This document shows positions 40,881 to 49,810 of a DNA stretch of 64,000 bases, one piece after another. The stretch comes from DATLGB01 sp963724135. GTDB lineage: Bacteria > Actinomycetota > Thermoleophilia > Solirubrobacterales > Solirubrobacteraceae. The stretch's first letter is position 1, and the number at the start of each line of letters is the position of its first letter. Under the pieces are notes generated by a model, which saw nothing but the letters and a program-made list of their open reading frames with translations, had not been told where the DNA came from and searched no databases. Position numbers and translations under genes: made by a program. Location: positions 496,001-560,000 of the forward strand of contig CAVRTA010000005.1 of assembly GCA_963724135.1 (NCBI GenBank), in the 5' to 3' direction.

Positions 40881-43800
40881 GTGGCCGACCCGCGCCGCCT
40901 CCCCTCGCTCCTCCGGCAGCTCACCACGCCGGACCACAGGGCGCTGGGGGAGGCGGCGCAGTCGCGCTGGAGCGCGGAGCTCACAGCGCGCACCGTGACC
41001 GCCGACCGGGTCGTGAAGTCCGTCTGCCCGTACTGCGCGGTCGGCTGCGGGCAGAACATCTACGTCTCCGATGAGCAGGTCGTCCACATCGAGGGCGACC
41101 CCGACTCGCCGATCTCGCGCGGGCGGCTGTGCCCCCGCGGCAGCTCCTCGCTGAGCCTGGTGCGCTCGCCCACGCGCCAGACCAAGGCGCTCTACCGCGC
41201 GCCGCACGCGAGCGACTGGGAGGAGATCGACCTCGAGCGGGCGGTCGACATGATCGCCGACCGCATCATCGACACGCGCGCGCGCACGTGGGACGCGGAG
41301 CGCGGGCGGACGCTCGGCTTCGCGCACCTCGGCGGCGCGACGCTCGACAACGAGGAGAACTACCTGATCAAGAAGGGTTTCTCGGCCCTGGGCGCGATCC
41401 AGATCGAGAACCAGGCCCGCATATGACACTCGAGCACGGTCCCCGGTCTGGGGACCTCGTTCGGGCGCGGCGGCGCCACCACGTTCCTGCAGGACCTGGC
41501 CAACGCGGACTGCATCGTCATCCAGGGGTCGAACATGGCCGAGTGCCATCCCGTCGGCTTCCAGTGGGTGATGGACGCGCGTGAGCGCGGCGCGCAGGTC
41601 ATCCACGTCGATCCCCGCTTCAACCGCACGAGCGCCGCGGCGACCGAGCACCTCCCGCTCCGCGTCGGCACGGACATCGTCTTCCTCGGCGCGCTGATCA
41701 ACCACGTGCTCACCGGCGAGCACTGGTTCTCCGACTACGTGCTCGCCTATACGAACGCGGCGACGCTCGTGCACGAGGACTTCCGCGACGTCGAGGAGCT
41801 GCACGGCGTCTTCAGCGGCTGGGACGGCGAGCGCTACGACCCGGAGACGTGGGGCTACGAAGGCTCCTACACCTCGGCCGCCGCCGGCCAGCGCGGCGGC
41901 GAGACCGCCCACGGCGCGCACGGCGCGGGCGTCCGTCGCGAGCAGCCGCCGCGCGACGAGACGCTCGAGCACCCGCGCTGCGTGATGAACGTCCTGCGCC
42001 GGCACTTCGCCCGCTACACGCCCGAGCTCGTGGAGCGGACGTGCGGGATCCCGCGTGAGCAGTTCGCGCGCGTGGCGGACGCGATCGTCACCAACAGCGG
42101 GCGCGAGCGCACGACGTGCTGGGTCTACTCCGTCGGCTGGACGCACCACTCGACCGGCGTCCAGATCATCCGCGCCGCCTCCATCCTGCAGCTGCTGCTC
42201 GGCAACGTCGGCCGCCCCGGCGGCGGGATCCTCGCCCTGCGCGGCCACGCCTCGATCCAGGGCTCGACCGACATCCCGACGCTGTTCAACATCCTGCCCG
42301 GCTACCTGCCGATGCCCGAGGCAGGCAGGCACCCCAACCTCGAGGAGTACCTCCTCGACATCACGCCTCCGGCCGGCTTCTGGGGCAACACGCGCGCCTA
42401 CATGACCAGTCTGCTGAAGGCCTGGTGGCCCGGACTCGACCCGGCGGACGCCTACCACTGCCTGCCGCAGCTGACCGGGGACCACTCGATCTACCCGGCG
42501 ATCGCCGCGATGCGGGAGGGTGACGTCGAGGGCTTCTTCGTCATGGGCGAGAACCCCGCCGTCGGGTCGGCCAGCGCGAAGCTCCACCGGCTCGCGATGG
42601 CGCAGCTCAAGTGGCTCGTGGTGCGCGACCTGCAGGCGATCGAGTCGGCGACGTTCTGGAAGGACGGGCCCGAGATCGAGACGGGCGAGCTGCGCACGCA
42701 GGACATCGGCACCGAGGTGTTCTTCCTGCCGGCGGCGTCGCACGCCGAGAAGGAGGGCACCTTCACCAACACCCACCGGCTGCTGCAGTGGCGCCACAAG
42801 GCGGTCGAGCCGCCGGGCGACTGCCGGGCCGAGCTCGACTTCATGCACGCGCTGATCGACCGGATCCGCGCCAAGCTGGCCGGATCGAGCGAGCCGCGCG
42901 ACCGGGCCGTGCTCGAGCTCGGCTGGGATCACCGCACCGCGGAGGACGTGCTGCGCGAGATCTCCGGGTTCCGTGTCGACACGGGTGAGCAGGTCGACGG
43001 CTACCTGGAACTCGAGGGGGACGGCTCGACCGCGTGCGGCTGCTGGATCTACTCGGGCTGCTTCGCCGGCGGCGTCAACCAGACGGCGCGCCGCAGGCCG
43101 GGTGCGGAGCAGGACTGGGTCGCCGCCGAGTGGGGCTGGGCGTGGCCGCTCAACCGCCGCGTCCTCTACAACCGCGCCTCGGCCGATCCGGACGGCAGGC
43201 CCTGGAGCGAGCGCAAGAAGCTGATCTGGTGGGACGGGGAGCGCTGGACCGGCCATGACGTCCCGGACTTCAAGGGCGACATGGCGCCCGACTACGAGCC
43301 GCCCGATGATGCCGAGGCGGAGCTCGCGCTGCGCGGCAGCGACCCGTTCGTCATGCAGGCCGACGGCAAGGGCTGGCTGTTCGCCCCGGCGGGCCTGCTC
43401 GACGGGCCGCTGCCCACGCACTACGAGCCGCGCGAGGCGGTGGTCGGGAACCTCCGCCACCCCGAGCACACGTCGAGCCCGGTCGTGCAGAGCGTCCCCG
43501 GCACCCCGTGCAACCCGCCGCTGTCGGACGTGTTCCCGTTCGCGCTGTTCACGTACCGGATCGCCGAGCACCACACGGCCGGCGGCATGTCGCGCTTCCT
43601 GCCCTACCTGAGCGAGCTGGCTCCCGACCCGTTCGTTGAGCTCTCGCCGGAGCTGGCGGCGCTGCGCGGGATCGTGCACGGCGAGTGGTGCACCGTGGTG
43701 ACCACGCGCACCGCGGTCGAGGCGCGCGCGCTCGTGACCGACCGGATGGCATCGCTGACGATCGAGGGCCGGCGAGTGCACGCCGTCGGCGCGCCCTATC

Positions 43801-43985
43801 ACTGGGGGCCGAACGGGCTGGCCACCGGCGACGCCGCCAACGACCTGCTCGGCCTGGCGCTCGACCCGAACGTGCAGATCTCCGAGTTCAAGGGCGCGTC
43901 GTGCGACATCCGGCCGGGCCGGCGGCCGCGCGGCGCGGAGCTCCTCGCCTTCGTCGCGGGCTACCGGGAGCGGGCGGGCGCTTGA
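40881..43985 (+). CDS. fdhA: Formate dehydrogenase alpha subunit, selenocysteine-containing
   Basis: 1034 codons from GTG 40881. It contains an N-terminal 4Fe-4S motif C-P-Y-C-A-V-G-C and later R-L-C-P-R-G. An in-frame TGA at 41424-41426 (codon 182) reads A-R-I-U-H-S-S-T-V-P-G-L-G-T-S-F-G-R-G-G, the Mo/W-site signature of FdhF/FdnG. Both sides of the TGA are in the same frame and match the same protein, and a SECIS-like hairpin follows. The molybdopterin domain (M-A-E-C-H-P-V-G-F) and C-terminal cap are complete. It oxidises formate to CO2; FdhB and an NrfD-type anchor follow, so it is membrane-bound. No fdhD/fdhE nearby. Confidence 0.88.
41427..41456 (+). promoter_or_regulatory. SECIS-like hairpin for fdhA
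   Basis: GGTCCCC (41438-41444) and GGGGACC (41450-41456) form a perfect 7-bp stem with loop GGTCT. The loop starts 18 nt after the TGA. The E. coli fdhF SECIS has the same GGUCU loop and, from memory, the same 18-nt distance; the loop G and U contact SelB. This makes recoding of 41424-41426 as selenocysteine very likely. Confidence 0.85.
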
Positions 43986-44735
43986 GCCGCCTCGGGTTCT
44001 TCACCGACACGTCGCTGTGCATCGGCTGCAAGGCGTGCGAGGTCGCCTGCAAGGAGTGGAACGAGGTTCCCGAGACCGAGCTCGACTTCCTCGGGCTGTC
44101 GATGGACAACACGGGCGCGCTCGGCTCGGACACGTGGCGCCACGTGGCGTTCGTCGAGCAGAGCGACCCGATGCGCTGGCTGATGAGCTCGGACGTCTGC
44201 AAGCACTGCGCGGAGGCGGCGTGCCTGGAGGTGTGCCCGACCGGCTCGCTGTTCCGCACCGAGTTCGCCTCCGTGGTGGTCCAGCCCGACATCTGCAACG
44301 GTTGCGGCTACTGCGTCGCCGCCTGCCCGTTCGGCGTCATCGACCGGCGCCCCGACGACGGGCGCGCGTTCAAGTGCACGCTCTGCTACGACCGCCTCGG
44401 CGCCGGGCAGACGCCCGCGTGCGCGCAGGCCTGCCCGACGCACTCGATCCAGTTCGGCCCGCTGGACGAGCTCCGCGTCCACGCGGGCGAGCGCGTGCGG
44501 GAGCTGCGCGAACGGGGCGAGTCGCGGGCGCAGCTGTATCTCGACACGGCCGGCGACGGCGTCGGCGGGCGCGCACGCGTTCTTTTTGCTGCTCGACGAG
44601 CCCGAGGTCTACGGGCTGCCGCCGGACCCGGTCACTCCGACGCGCCACCTCGGCGAGTCGTGGGCCGCCGCGGCGGCCGCGGGCGCGACGATCGTCGCCG
44701 GCGTGCTCGGCGCCGTCCTGTGGGGGAAGGGATGA
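43982..44735 (+). CDS. fdhB: Formate dehydrogenase beta subunit, 4Fe-4S ferredoxin type (apparent frameshift)
   Basis: Starts at TTG 43982, overlapping the fdhA stop. Four Cys clusters are visible: C-I-G-C-K-A-C-E-V-A-C, C-K-H-C-A-E-A-A-C-L-E-V-C, C-N-G-C-G-Y-C-V-A-A-C, and C-T-L-C-Y-D-R. This is a typical electron-transfer subunit with four 4Fe-4S clusters. Near 44565-44572 the frame changes by one base; correcting it gives A-H-A-F-F-L-L-L-D-E-P-E-V-Y-G-L-P-P and a C-terminal membrane helix ending at 44735. That ending is what the family shows, so an indel is likely. The stop overlaps the nrfD start. Confidence 0.8.
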
Positions 44736-45562
44736 CGGGTTACTACGGCCGGCCTGTCCTGAAGGCACCGGTGTGGACGTGGGAGGTCCCGGCGTACTTC
44801 TTCGTCGGCGGGATGGCTGGCGCAGCCTCGCCGCTCGCCACCGCTGCGCGACTCGCCGGCAACCAGCCGCTCGCGCGCCGGGCCTCCGCGATCGCGTTCG
44901 CCGGTCTCGCGGTGTCACCGGCGCTGCTGATCTCAGACCTCGGGCGGCCGGAGCGCTTCTACCGCATGCTGCGGGTCGTCAAGCCGACCTCGCCGATGAG
45001 CGTCGGCACGTGGCTGCTGACGACCTTCGGGGCGGCCAGCGTCGCCGGGCTGCGGATCCCGGCCGCGCGCTGGGTCGCGGCGGGAACCGGGCCCCTCGTC
45101 TCCACCTACACGGCGGTGCTGCTCGCGCAGACATCGGTGCCGGTGTGGCGCGACGCGCGCCGGTCGCTGCCGTTCGTGTTCGCGGGCTCCTCCATGGCCG
45201 CGGCAGGGGGGCTCTCCGCGGCGCTGACGCCACCCGCACACGCGCAGCCGGCACGGGCGCTGGGGATCGCCGGCGCGGCGCTCGAGCTCGGTGCCGGCGC
45301 GATCATGGAGCGCCGCCTGCATCCGGCCGTGCGCAGCGCCTACGACGTGCCGACGGTCAAGCGGGTCCACCACGCGGCACGCGCGTGCGCGCTCGCGGGC
45401 GCAGGCCTGCTCGCGTTCGGTCGCGCTCGCCTCGGGGGGCTCACCCTGTGCGCCGGCTCGGCTCTCGAGCGGCTGGCCGTCATCCGCGCCGGCCGAGCGT
45501 CGGCCGAGGACCCGGCGGCGACCGTCGCGCCGCAGCGCGAGCGGCTGGAGTCGTCCGCGTAG
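44732..45562 (+). CDS. nrfD: NrfD-family membrane anchor of formate dehydrogenase
   Basis: 276 residues with about 8 hydrophobic segments, for example V-P-A-Y-F-F-V-G-G-M-A-G-A and L-L-I-S-D-L-G-R-P-E-R-F. The latter D-L-G-R-P-x-R-F is the hallmark of NrfD/PsrC quinone-reacting proteins. It follows fdhB with an ATGA overlap. It takes the place of the cytochrome b subunit of FdnGHI and would pass electrons to the quinone pool. Confidence 0.85.
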   Translation: MTGYYGRPVLKAPVWTWEVPAYFFVGGMAGAASPLATAARLAGNQPLARRASAIAFAGLAVSPALLISDLGRPERFYRMLRVVKPTSPMSVGTWLLTTFGAASVAGLRIPAARWVAAGTGPLVSTYTAVLLAQTSVPVWRDARRSLPFVFAGSSMAAAGGLSAALTPPAHAQPARALGIAGAALELGAGAIMERRLHPAVRSAYDVPTVKRVHHAARACALAGAGLLAFGRARLGGLTLCAGSALERLAVIRAGRASAEDPAATVAPQRERLESSA

Positions 45563-45599
45563 GCGCAAGCCACGCCCCTTTGGCGTCGTTGTAGTACCC

Positions 45600-46443
45600 G
45601 TGCGCAAGCTCGTGGGCCTGATGCTGCTCGGACTCCTCGCGTTACCGGCGACGGCCGACGCGCGCTGGCGCGCACCCTGCCGCCCGGGCGCGGAGGGCGG
45701 CCCGAACGTGCTTCTGGTGGAAGGCGCACGTCCGTCGCGTCGCCGCCGGCGACACGCTCCGGGTCAAGCTCGCGCGCGGCGGCGTCCGCGCGGTCCGCCT
45801 GGTGGGCATCGACGCGACTCCGCTGGGCCGCCGCTGCGACAGATCCGCCGGCGCGAAGCTCGCGGGACGCCTCCTGCGGCTCGGCGGCCGCGACGTCTAT
45901 CTCGCGGCCCAGCAGGTGGCGAGTGCCGGCCGCGGTCGCCTGCTGCGCTCGGCCTGGGTGAGGATCGGCGGGCGCCTGATCGACATCGGCGCCGCTCAGC
46001 TGACCCTGGGCGCCGCCCTGTGGTCACCCGACGAGCGCGAGCGGGCCCACAGCGACCAGTACGCCCAGCGGGCCCGCAACGCGCTGCTGGCGCAGGTGGG
46101 TCTCTACCAGCCCGACGCGTGTGCTCCGGGGCCGCGCCAGGCACTGCCGCTGCGGGTGAAGGTGCGCCGCGGCCGCTGGATCGATCTCCGCAACGCGGGC
46201 GCGCACAGGCTCCGGCTCGCCGGCTGGCGCGTGCGCGCCGCCCGGCGTACCTACGTGTTCCCGCGCGGCACCGCGCTCGCGCCGCGCACGACGGTCCGGG
46301 TGCACCTCGGCTGCGGCCGCAGCCGCGGGCGCACCCTCCACTGGTGCCGCGGCGGGCCGGGACGGCTCGGCGGTGACGCCTACCTCTTCGACCGGCACGG
46401 TGACCTGCGCGCGGCCGACATCGGCTCGCCCGCGCCCGGCTAG
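45600..46443 (+). CDS. Secreted SNase-like protein with lamin-tail-like domain (apparent frameshift)
   Basis: GTG 45600 gives a signal peptide, K-L-V-G-L-M-L-L-G-L-L-A-L-P-A-T-A-D-A. Around 45700 the frame changes by one base, after which W-W-K-A-H-V-R-R-V-A-A-G-D-T-L-R-V-K-L and R-L-V-G-I-D-A-T-P-L-G follow. The G-D-T-L and G-I-D-A pattern is that of staphylococcal nuclease-like (thermonuclease) OB folds. The C-terminal 90 residues have a lamin-tail-like pattern, W-I-D-L-R-N-A-G and L-A-G-W-R-V-R. Catalytic Arg/Glu positions are not fully conserved to my eye, so nuclease activity is uncertain. Confidence 0.6.
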
Positions 46444-46453
46444 CGTTCCCGGC

Positions 46454-46759
46454 GTGGGAGCCCTGATCTGCGCAGCCGCCTGCCTGCCCGCCGGATTCGG
46501 TGTGGCCGAGCTCACGGGGATACGGCCGCTGGGCGGGATCGTGCTCGTCGGCCTGGCCGCGCTCGCCTGGCGCTGGTCGGACGCACCGGCCGCGCGCCTC
46601 GCGCTGTGGACCGTGATCCTGGCGGCGCTGTTCGTCCTGTCGCACGTCCTCGGAGACGTCCTCGGATCGTGGGCGGCGGTGACGGTCATGAGCGGCCTGG
46701 CGACGCTGGCGTTCGCCGTGCTCACAGCGCCCGCGGTCGCTCGCGGGGCGACGCCGTGA
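46454..46759 (+). CDS. Hypothetical small membrane protein
   Basis: 101 residues from GTG 46454. About three hydrophobic helices are visible: L-I-C-A-A-A-C-L-P-A-G-F-G-V-A, W-T-V-I-L-A-A-L-F-V-L-S-H-V-L and V-M-S-G-L-A-T-L-A-F-A-V-L. I recognise no family. Its stop overlaps the GNAT start (GTGA), so co-translation is likely. Confidence 0.6.
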   Translation: MGALICAAACLPAGFGVAELTGIRPLGGIVLVGLAALAWRWSDAPAARLALWTVILAALFVLSHVLGDVLGSWAAVTVMSGLATLAFAVLTAPAVARGATP

Positions 46760-47187
46760 CGGTCCGGCCACTGCGTGCCGAGGACCGCGTCGCCTGGCAG
46801 CCGCTGTGGGAGGGCTACCTGCGCTTCTATCGCTCGGAGCTCGACGCGGGGGTCACCGACGACGTGTTCGCGCGCCTGGCGGGGGAGCGGGACGGGATGT
46901 TCGGGCTCGTGGCCGAGCACGAGGGCGGCCTGGTCGGGTTCGCCCATGTCGTCGTCCATCCCTCGACGTGGACGACCGGCCGGTACGTCTACCTCGAGGA
47001 TCTCTACGTGTCTCGCGACGGCCGGGGCACGGGCGCCGGCCGAGCGCTGATCGAGGCCGTCTACGCGCGCGCGGATACGCTCGGCGCGGCGAAGGTCTAC
47101 TGGCACACGCAGGAGTACAACGGCGCCGCGCGCTCGCTCTACGACGAGGTCGCCCACAGGACCTCGTTCGTCGTCTACGAGCGCTGA
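46756..47187 (+). CDS. GNAT-family N-acetyltransferase
   Basis: 143 residues. It begins V-T-V-R-P-L-R-A-E-D, and the acetyl-CoA loop R-D-G-R-G-T-G-A-G-R-A-L-I is intact with Y-L-E-D-L-Y-V before it. The C-terminal W-H-T-Q-E-Y-N-G-A-A-R-S-L-Y is typical. Acceptor unknown. It is in a two-gene unit with the membrane protein. Confidence 0.88.
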   Translation: MTVRPLRAEDRVAWQPLWEGYLRFYRSELDAGVTDDVFARLAGERDGMFGLVAEHEGGLVGFAHVVVHPSTWTTGRYVYLEDLYVSRDGRGTGAGRALIEAVYARADTLGAAKVYWHTQEYNGAARSLYDEVAHRTSFVVYER

Positions 47188-47249
47188 CGCGGATCTAGGT
47201 GGCGCGCCCCATGCAGGAGTCCGCTCTTCAGAGCCGATAAAGGTCTCCC

Positions 47250-48779
47250 ATGGGCAGTGGAAACGGCGTACTCGTCGTGGATGATGACGTGCTGGTCCGA
47301 GACCTGCTCGAGGCGGTTCTGAGCGGGACGGACGAGTTCACCATCGTGGGTGCCGCCGAGGACGCCGAGGGCGCCGGCCACGCGGCCGCCGAGCACCAGC
47401 CTGCGCTCGCGCTGGTCGACGTGCGGATGCCGGGCGGCGGACCCGCCGCCACGCGCGCGATCCACGCCGCCTCGCCGAAGACGCGCGTGATCGCACTGTC
47501 GGCCAGCGACGATCCCACGTCGGTGCGGCTGATGCTCGCAGCCGGCGCACTCAGCTACGTCGTCAAGGGCACGCCCGCCAACGAGCTGATCGCGGTCATG
47601 CAGGCCGCCATCGCGCCTCCCGCGCCGCGCATGCCTCCGCCGCTGACCGGACCCCCGCGGCGGGTGCTGATCGCGCTGGCCGACGGCCGCGTGCTCGACG
47701 AGCTCGCCGACGCGATCATGTCCGCGCCCGGCCTGGAGCTGGCGGGCCTCGCGCAGACCTCCTACCACGCGCTCAGCATCGCGGCGCGCCTGCGCCCCGA
47801 CATCGCGGTGCTCGATGCGGCACTGACGAGCGGCGGTGCGCGGCTCGCCGCCGCCCTCGTGGCCTCTTCGCCGACGACGCGCGTCATCAACTGGACCCCC
47901 GGCGGCCTGCCCGAGCATGAGGCGGGGAACCTCGTCGTCGCCGCCGCCGACCCGGCGGCGGCGCTGCTCGAGGCGATCGGCCGCGCGGCGCGCTCGACGG
48001 CTCCGTCCGGCACGAGCGGTGTGCTGGAAGTGCTGCGCGCGCCTGGGGAGACCCCACACGCGCCCGCTCGGCGCCGGTTCGAGCGGCTCTCCTCGGTTCT
48101 GGCGGAGGGCCGCGTCGAGATCCAGCTGCAGCCGATCATCGGACTCGTCGACGAGGCGCCGCAGGGCTACGAGGCGCTGGCGCGCTTCCCCGGTCACCCC
48201 CACCCCGGCCCGGACGTCTGGTTCGCCGAGGCGCACCGCGCCGAGGTCGGCGTCGAGCTCGAGCGGCTCGCGGTCCGCTGCGGGCTCGCCCAGCTCGAGC
48301 GCCTCCCGGCCGACGCGTGGCTGGCCGTCAACGTGTCCCCGGACACGGCCATGACGCCCGGGCTGCGCGACGACCTCTCCCACAGCGACCCGGCGCGCGT
48401 CGTCCTCGAGCTCACCGAGCACGCACCGGTGCGCGACTACGACCAGCTCAAGCGCGCACTCGACGCCCTGCGCGCCCTCGGCGCGCGGGTGGCGATCGAC
48501 GATTGCGGCGCGGGCTTCACGAGCCTGCGCCACGTGGCGCTGATCGCTCCGGACTTCCTCAAGCTCGACATGGTTCTCTGCCGCGACGTGCGCGAGCCTG
48601 CTCGCGCCGCACTCGCTCGCGCGCTCGTCGCCTTCGCGCGCGAGACGGGCAGCGTCGTGATCGCCGAGGGCATCGAGCAGCGCGACGATCTCGCCGCTCT
48701 GCGCGACCTCGGCGTCGAGCTCGGCCAGGGCCACCTGCTCGCCCGCCCAGGCGTTCCGGAGAGGCTGCTGACCGCCTAG
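47250..48779 (+). CDS. Receiver - pseudo-receiver - EAL domain protein
   Basis: 509 residues. Receiver 1 (6-125): V-V-D-D-D acidic pair, phospho-Asp in A-L-V-D-V-R-M-P, T/S in A-L-S-A-S and Lys in V-V-K-G. Receiver 2 (about 129-240) keeps I-A-V-L-D-A-A but lacks the acidic pair and the Lys. The EAL domain (about 265-505) has Y-E-A-L-A-R, V-N-V-S-P, E-L-T-E-H, I-D-D-C-G-A-G-F-T-S-L, L-K-L-D and A-E-G-I-E, all residues needed for cyclic-di-GMP phosphodiesterase activity. No histidine kinase is adjacent, so the input partner is unknown. Confidence 0.85.
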   Translation: MGSGNGVLVVDDDVLVRDLLEAVLSGTDEFTIVGAAEDAEGAGHAAAEHQPALALVDVRMPGGGPAATRAIHAASPKTRVIALSASDDPTSVRLMLAAGALSYVVKGTPANELIAVMQAAIAPPAPRMPPPLTGPPRRVLIALADGRVLDELADAIMSAPGLELAGLAQTSYHALSIAARLRPDIAVLDAALTSGGARLAAALVASSPTTRVINWTPGGLPEHEAGNLVVAAADPAAALLEAIGRAARSTAPSGTSGVLEVLRAPGETPHAPARRRFERLSSVLAEGRVEIQLQPIIGLVDEAPQGYEALARFPGHPHPGPDVWFAEAHRAEVGVELERLAVRCGLAQLERLPADAWLAVNVSPDTAMTPGLRDDLSHSDPARVVLELTEHAPVRDYDQLKRALDALRALGARVAIDDCGAGFTSLRHVALIAPDFLKLDMVLCRDVREPARAALARALVAFARETGSVVIAEGIEQRDDLAALRDLGVELGQGHLLARPGVPERLLTA

Positions 48780-48789
48780 GGTCGGCGGC

Positions 48790-49461
48790 TTGAAGAGCCC
48801 GGCGAAGACGGAGGCCTCGGAGTCGTTCTGGCGCGGCGTGCGGCTGGGGCTGCCGTACGCGGCCGCCGGTGGCGTGCTCTCGTTGTCGTTCGGAGTGATC
48901 GCGCGCCAGGCGGGGTTCAGCGCCGCTCAGGCGATCGTGATGTCGTTGATCGTGTTCGCGGGCGCTGCGCAGTTCGCCGCGGTGTCGATCGTCGCCGGCG
49001 GGGGCGGGATGCTGTCGGCGATCGCGGCCGCCGGTCTGATGAACTCGCGCTTCCTGCCGATGGGGATCGCGCTCGCGCCCTCGCTGCCCGGCGGCCCCCT
49101 CAAGCGCGCCGCGCAGGGCCAGCCGGTCGTCGACGTGTCGTGGGCGCTGGCCGCGCGGGGAGACGGGACGTTCGACCGCTGGCAGCTGTTCGGCAGCACC
49201 GTGCCGCAGTACTTCACGTGGGCGCTGGGGACGGTGATCGGGGCCGTGCTCGGATCGGGCATCGCGATCCGCGAGTACGGGCTCGATGCGATCTATCCGA
49301 CGTTCTTCCTCGCCCTGCTGATCGCGGAGCTGCGCGACCGGCGGGCGCGCGTGGTGGCGCTCGCCGGCGCCCTGATCGCCCTCGCGCTCGTGCCGGTCAC
49401 GCCCGCCGGGGTGCCGATCCTGGTCGCGTCCGTGGCCGCGCTGATCGGGCTGCGCCGGTGA
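48790..49461 (+). CDS. azlC: AzlC-family branched-chain amino-acid permease subunit
   Basis: 223 residues from TTG 48790. The AzlC pattern, L-P-Y-A-A-A-G-G-V-L-S-L-S-F-G-V and F-A-G-A-A-Q-F-A-A-V, is present with several membrane helices and M-N-S-R-F-L-P-M-G. AzlCD pairs export branched-chain amino acids or analogues. Its stop overlaps the azlD start. Confidence 0.9.
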   Translation: MKSPAKTEASESFWRGVRLGLPYAAAGGVLSLSFGVIARQAGFSAAQAIVMSLIVFAGAAQFAAVSIVAGGGGMLSAIAAAGLMNSRFLPMGIALAPSLPGGPLKRAAQGQPVVDVSWALAARGDGTFDRWQLFGSTVPQYFTWALGTVIGAVLGSGIAIREYGLDAIYPTFFLALLIAELRDRRARVVALAGALIALALVPVTPAGVPILVASVAALIGLRR

Positions 49462-49760
49462 ACCTGTGGCTGCTCGTGATCGGCTGCGCGGTCGTGACCG
49501 CGGCGATCAAGGCCGCGGGCCCGATCGCGCTCGGGGGCCGCGAGCTGCCCGCGCGCTTCAACGCCGTCATCGCGCTGATGGCCGCAGCGCTGCTGTCGGC
49601 GCTCGTCGTCACCTCCACGCTCGCCGAAGACGACCGCTGGGCGATCGGCGCCGACACCGCCGGCGTCGCCGTCGCCGGCCTGCTGCTGTGGCGCGGCGCG
49701 AACGTGATCGTCGGCGTGCTCGTCGCCGCGGCGGTCACCGCCGGCCTGCGCGCACTCTGA
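49458..49760 (+). CDS. azlD: AzlD-family partner subunit
   Basis: 100 residues from GTG 49458. It has three to four membrane helices and the AzlD motif A-A-I-K-A-A-G-P-I-A-L-G-G-R-E-L-P. It is the small partner of AzlC. A palindrome follows 4 nt after the stop. Confidence 0.9.
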   Translation: MNLWLLVIGCAVVTAAIKAAGPIALGGRELPARFNAVIALMAAALLSALVVTSTLAEDDRWAIGADTAGVAVAGLLLWRGANVIVGVLVAAAVTAGLRAL

Positions 49761-49764
49761 GCGA

Positions 49765-49810
49765 CGAACGTCCCGGATGCCCGGTTATGCGGGGGTATGA
49801 GGGACGTTCG
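49765..49810. terminator. REP-like palindrome, copy 2, between converging genes
   Basis: CGAACGTCCC (49765-49774) pairs with GGGACGTTCG (49801-49810), and ATGCCC pairs with GGGTAT inside. It matches the element at 3348-3393 in 35 of 43 positions by eye. It lies after azlD and extends into the last eight codons of the converging decarboxylase, so it may end transcription from both sides. Confidence 0.6.

Noticed and set aside
41535..43985. Separate formate dehydrogenase gene starting after the TGA
   Set aside because: The upstream part is in the same frame and completes the protein. A SECIS-like hairpin explains the TGA.
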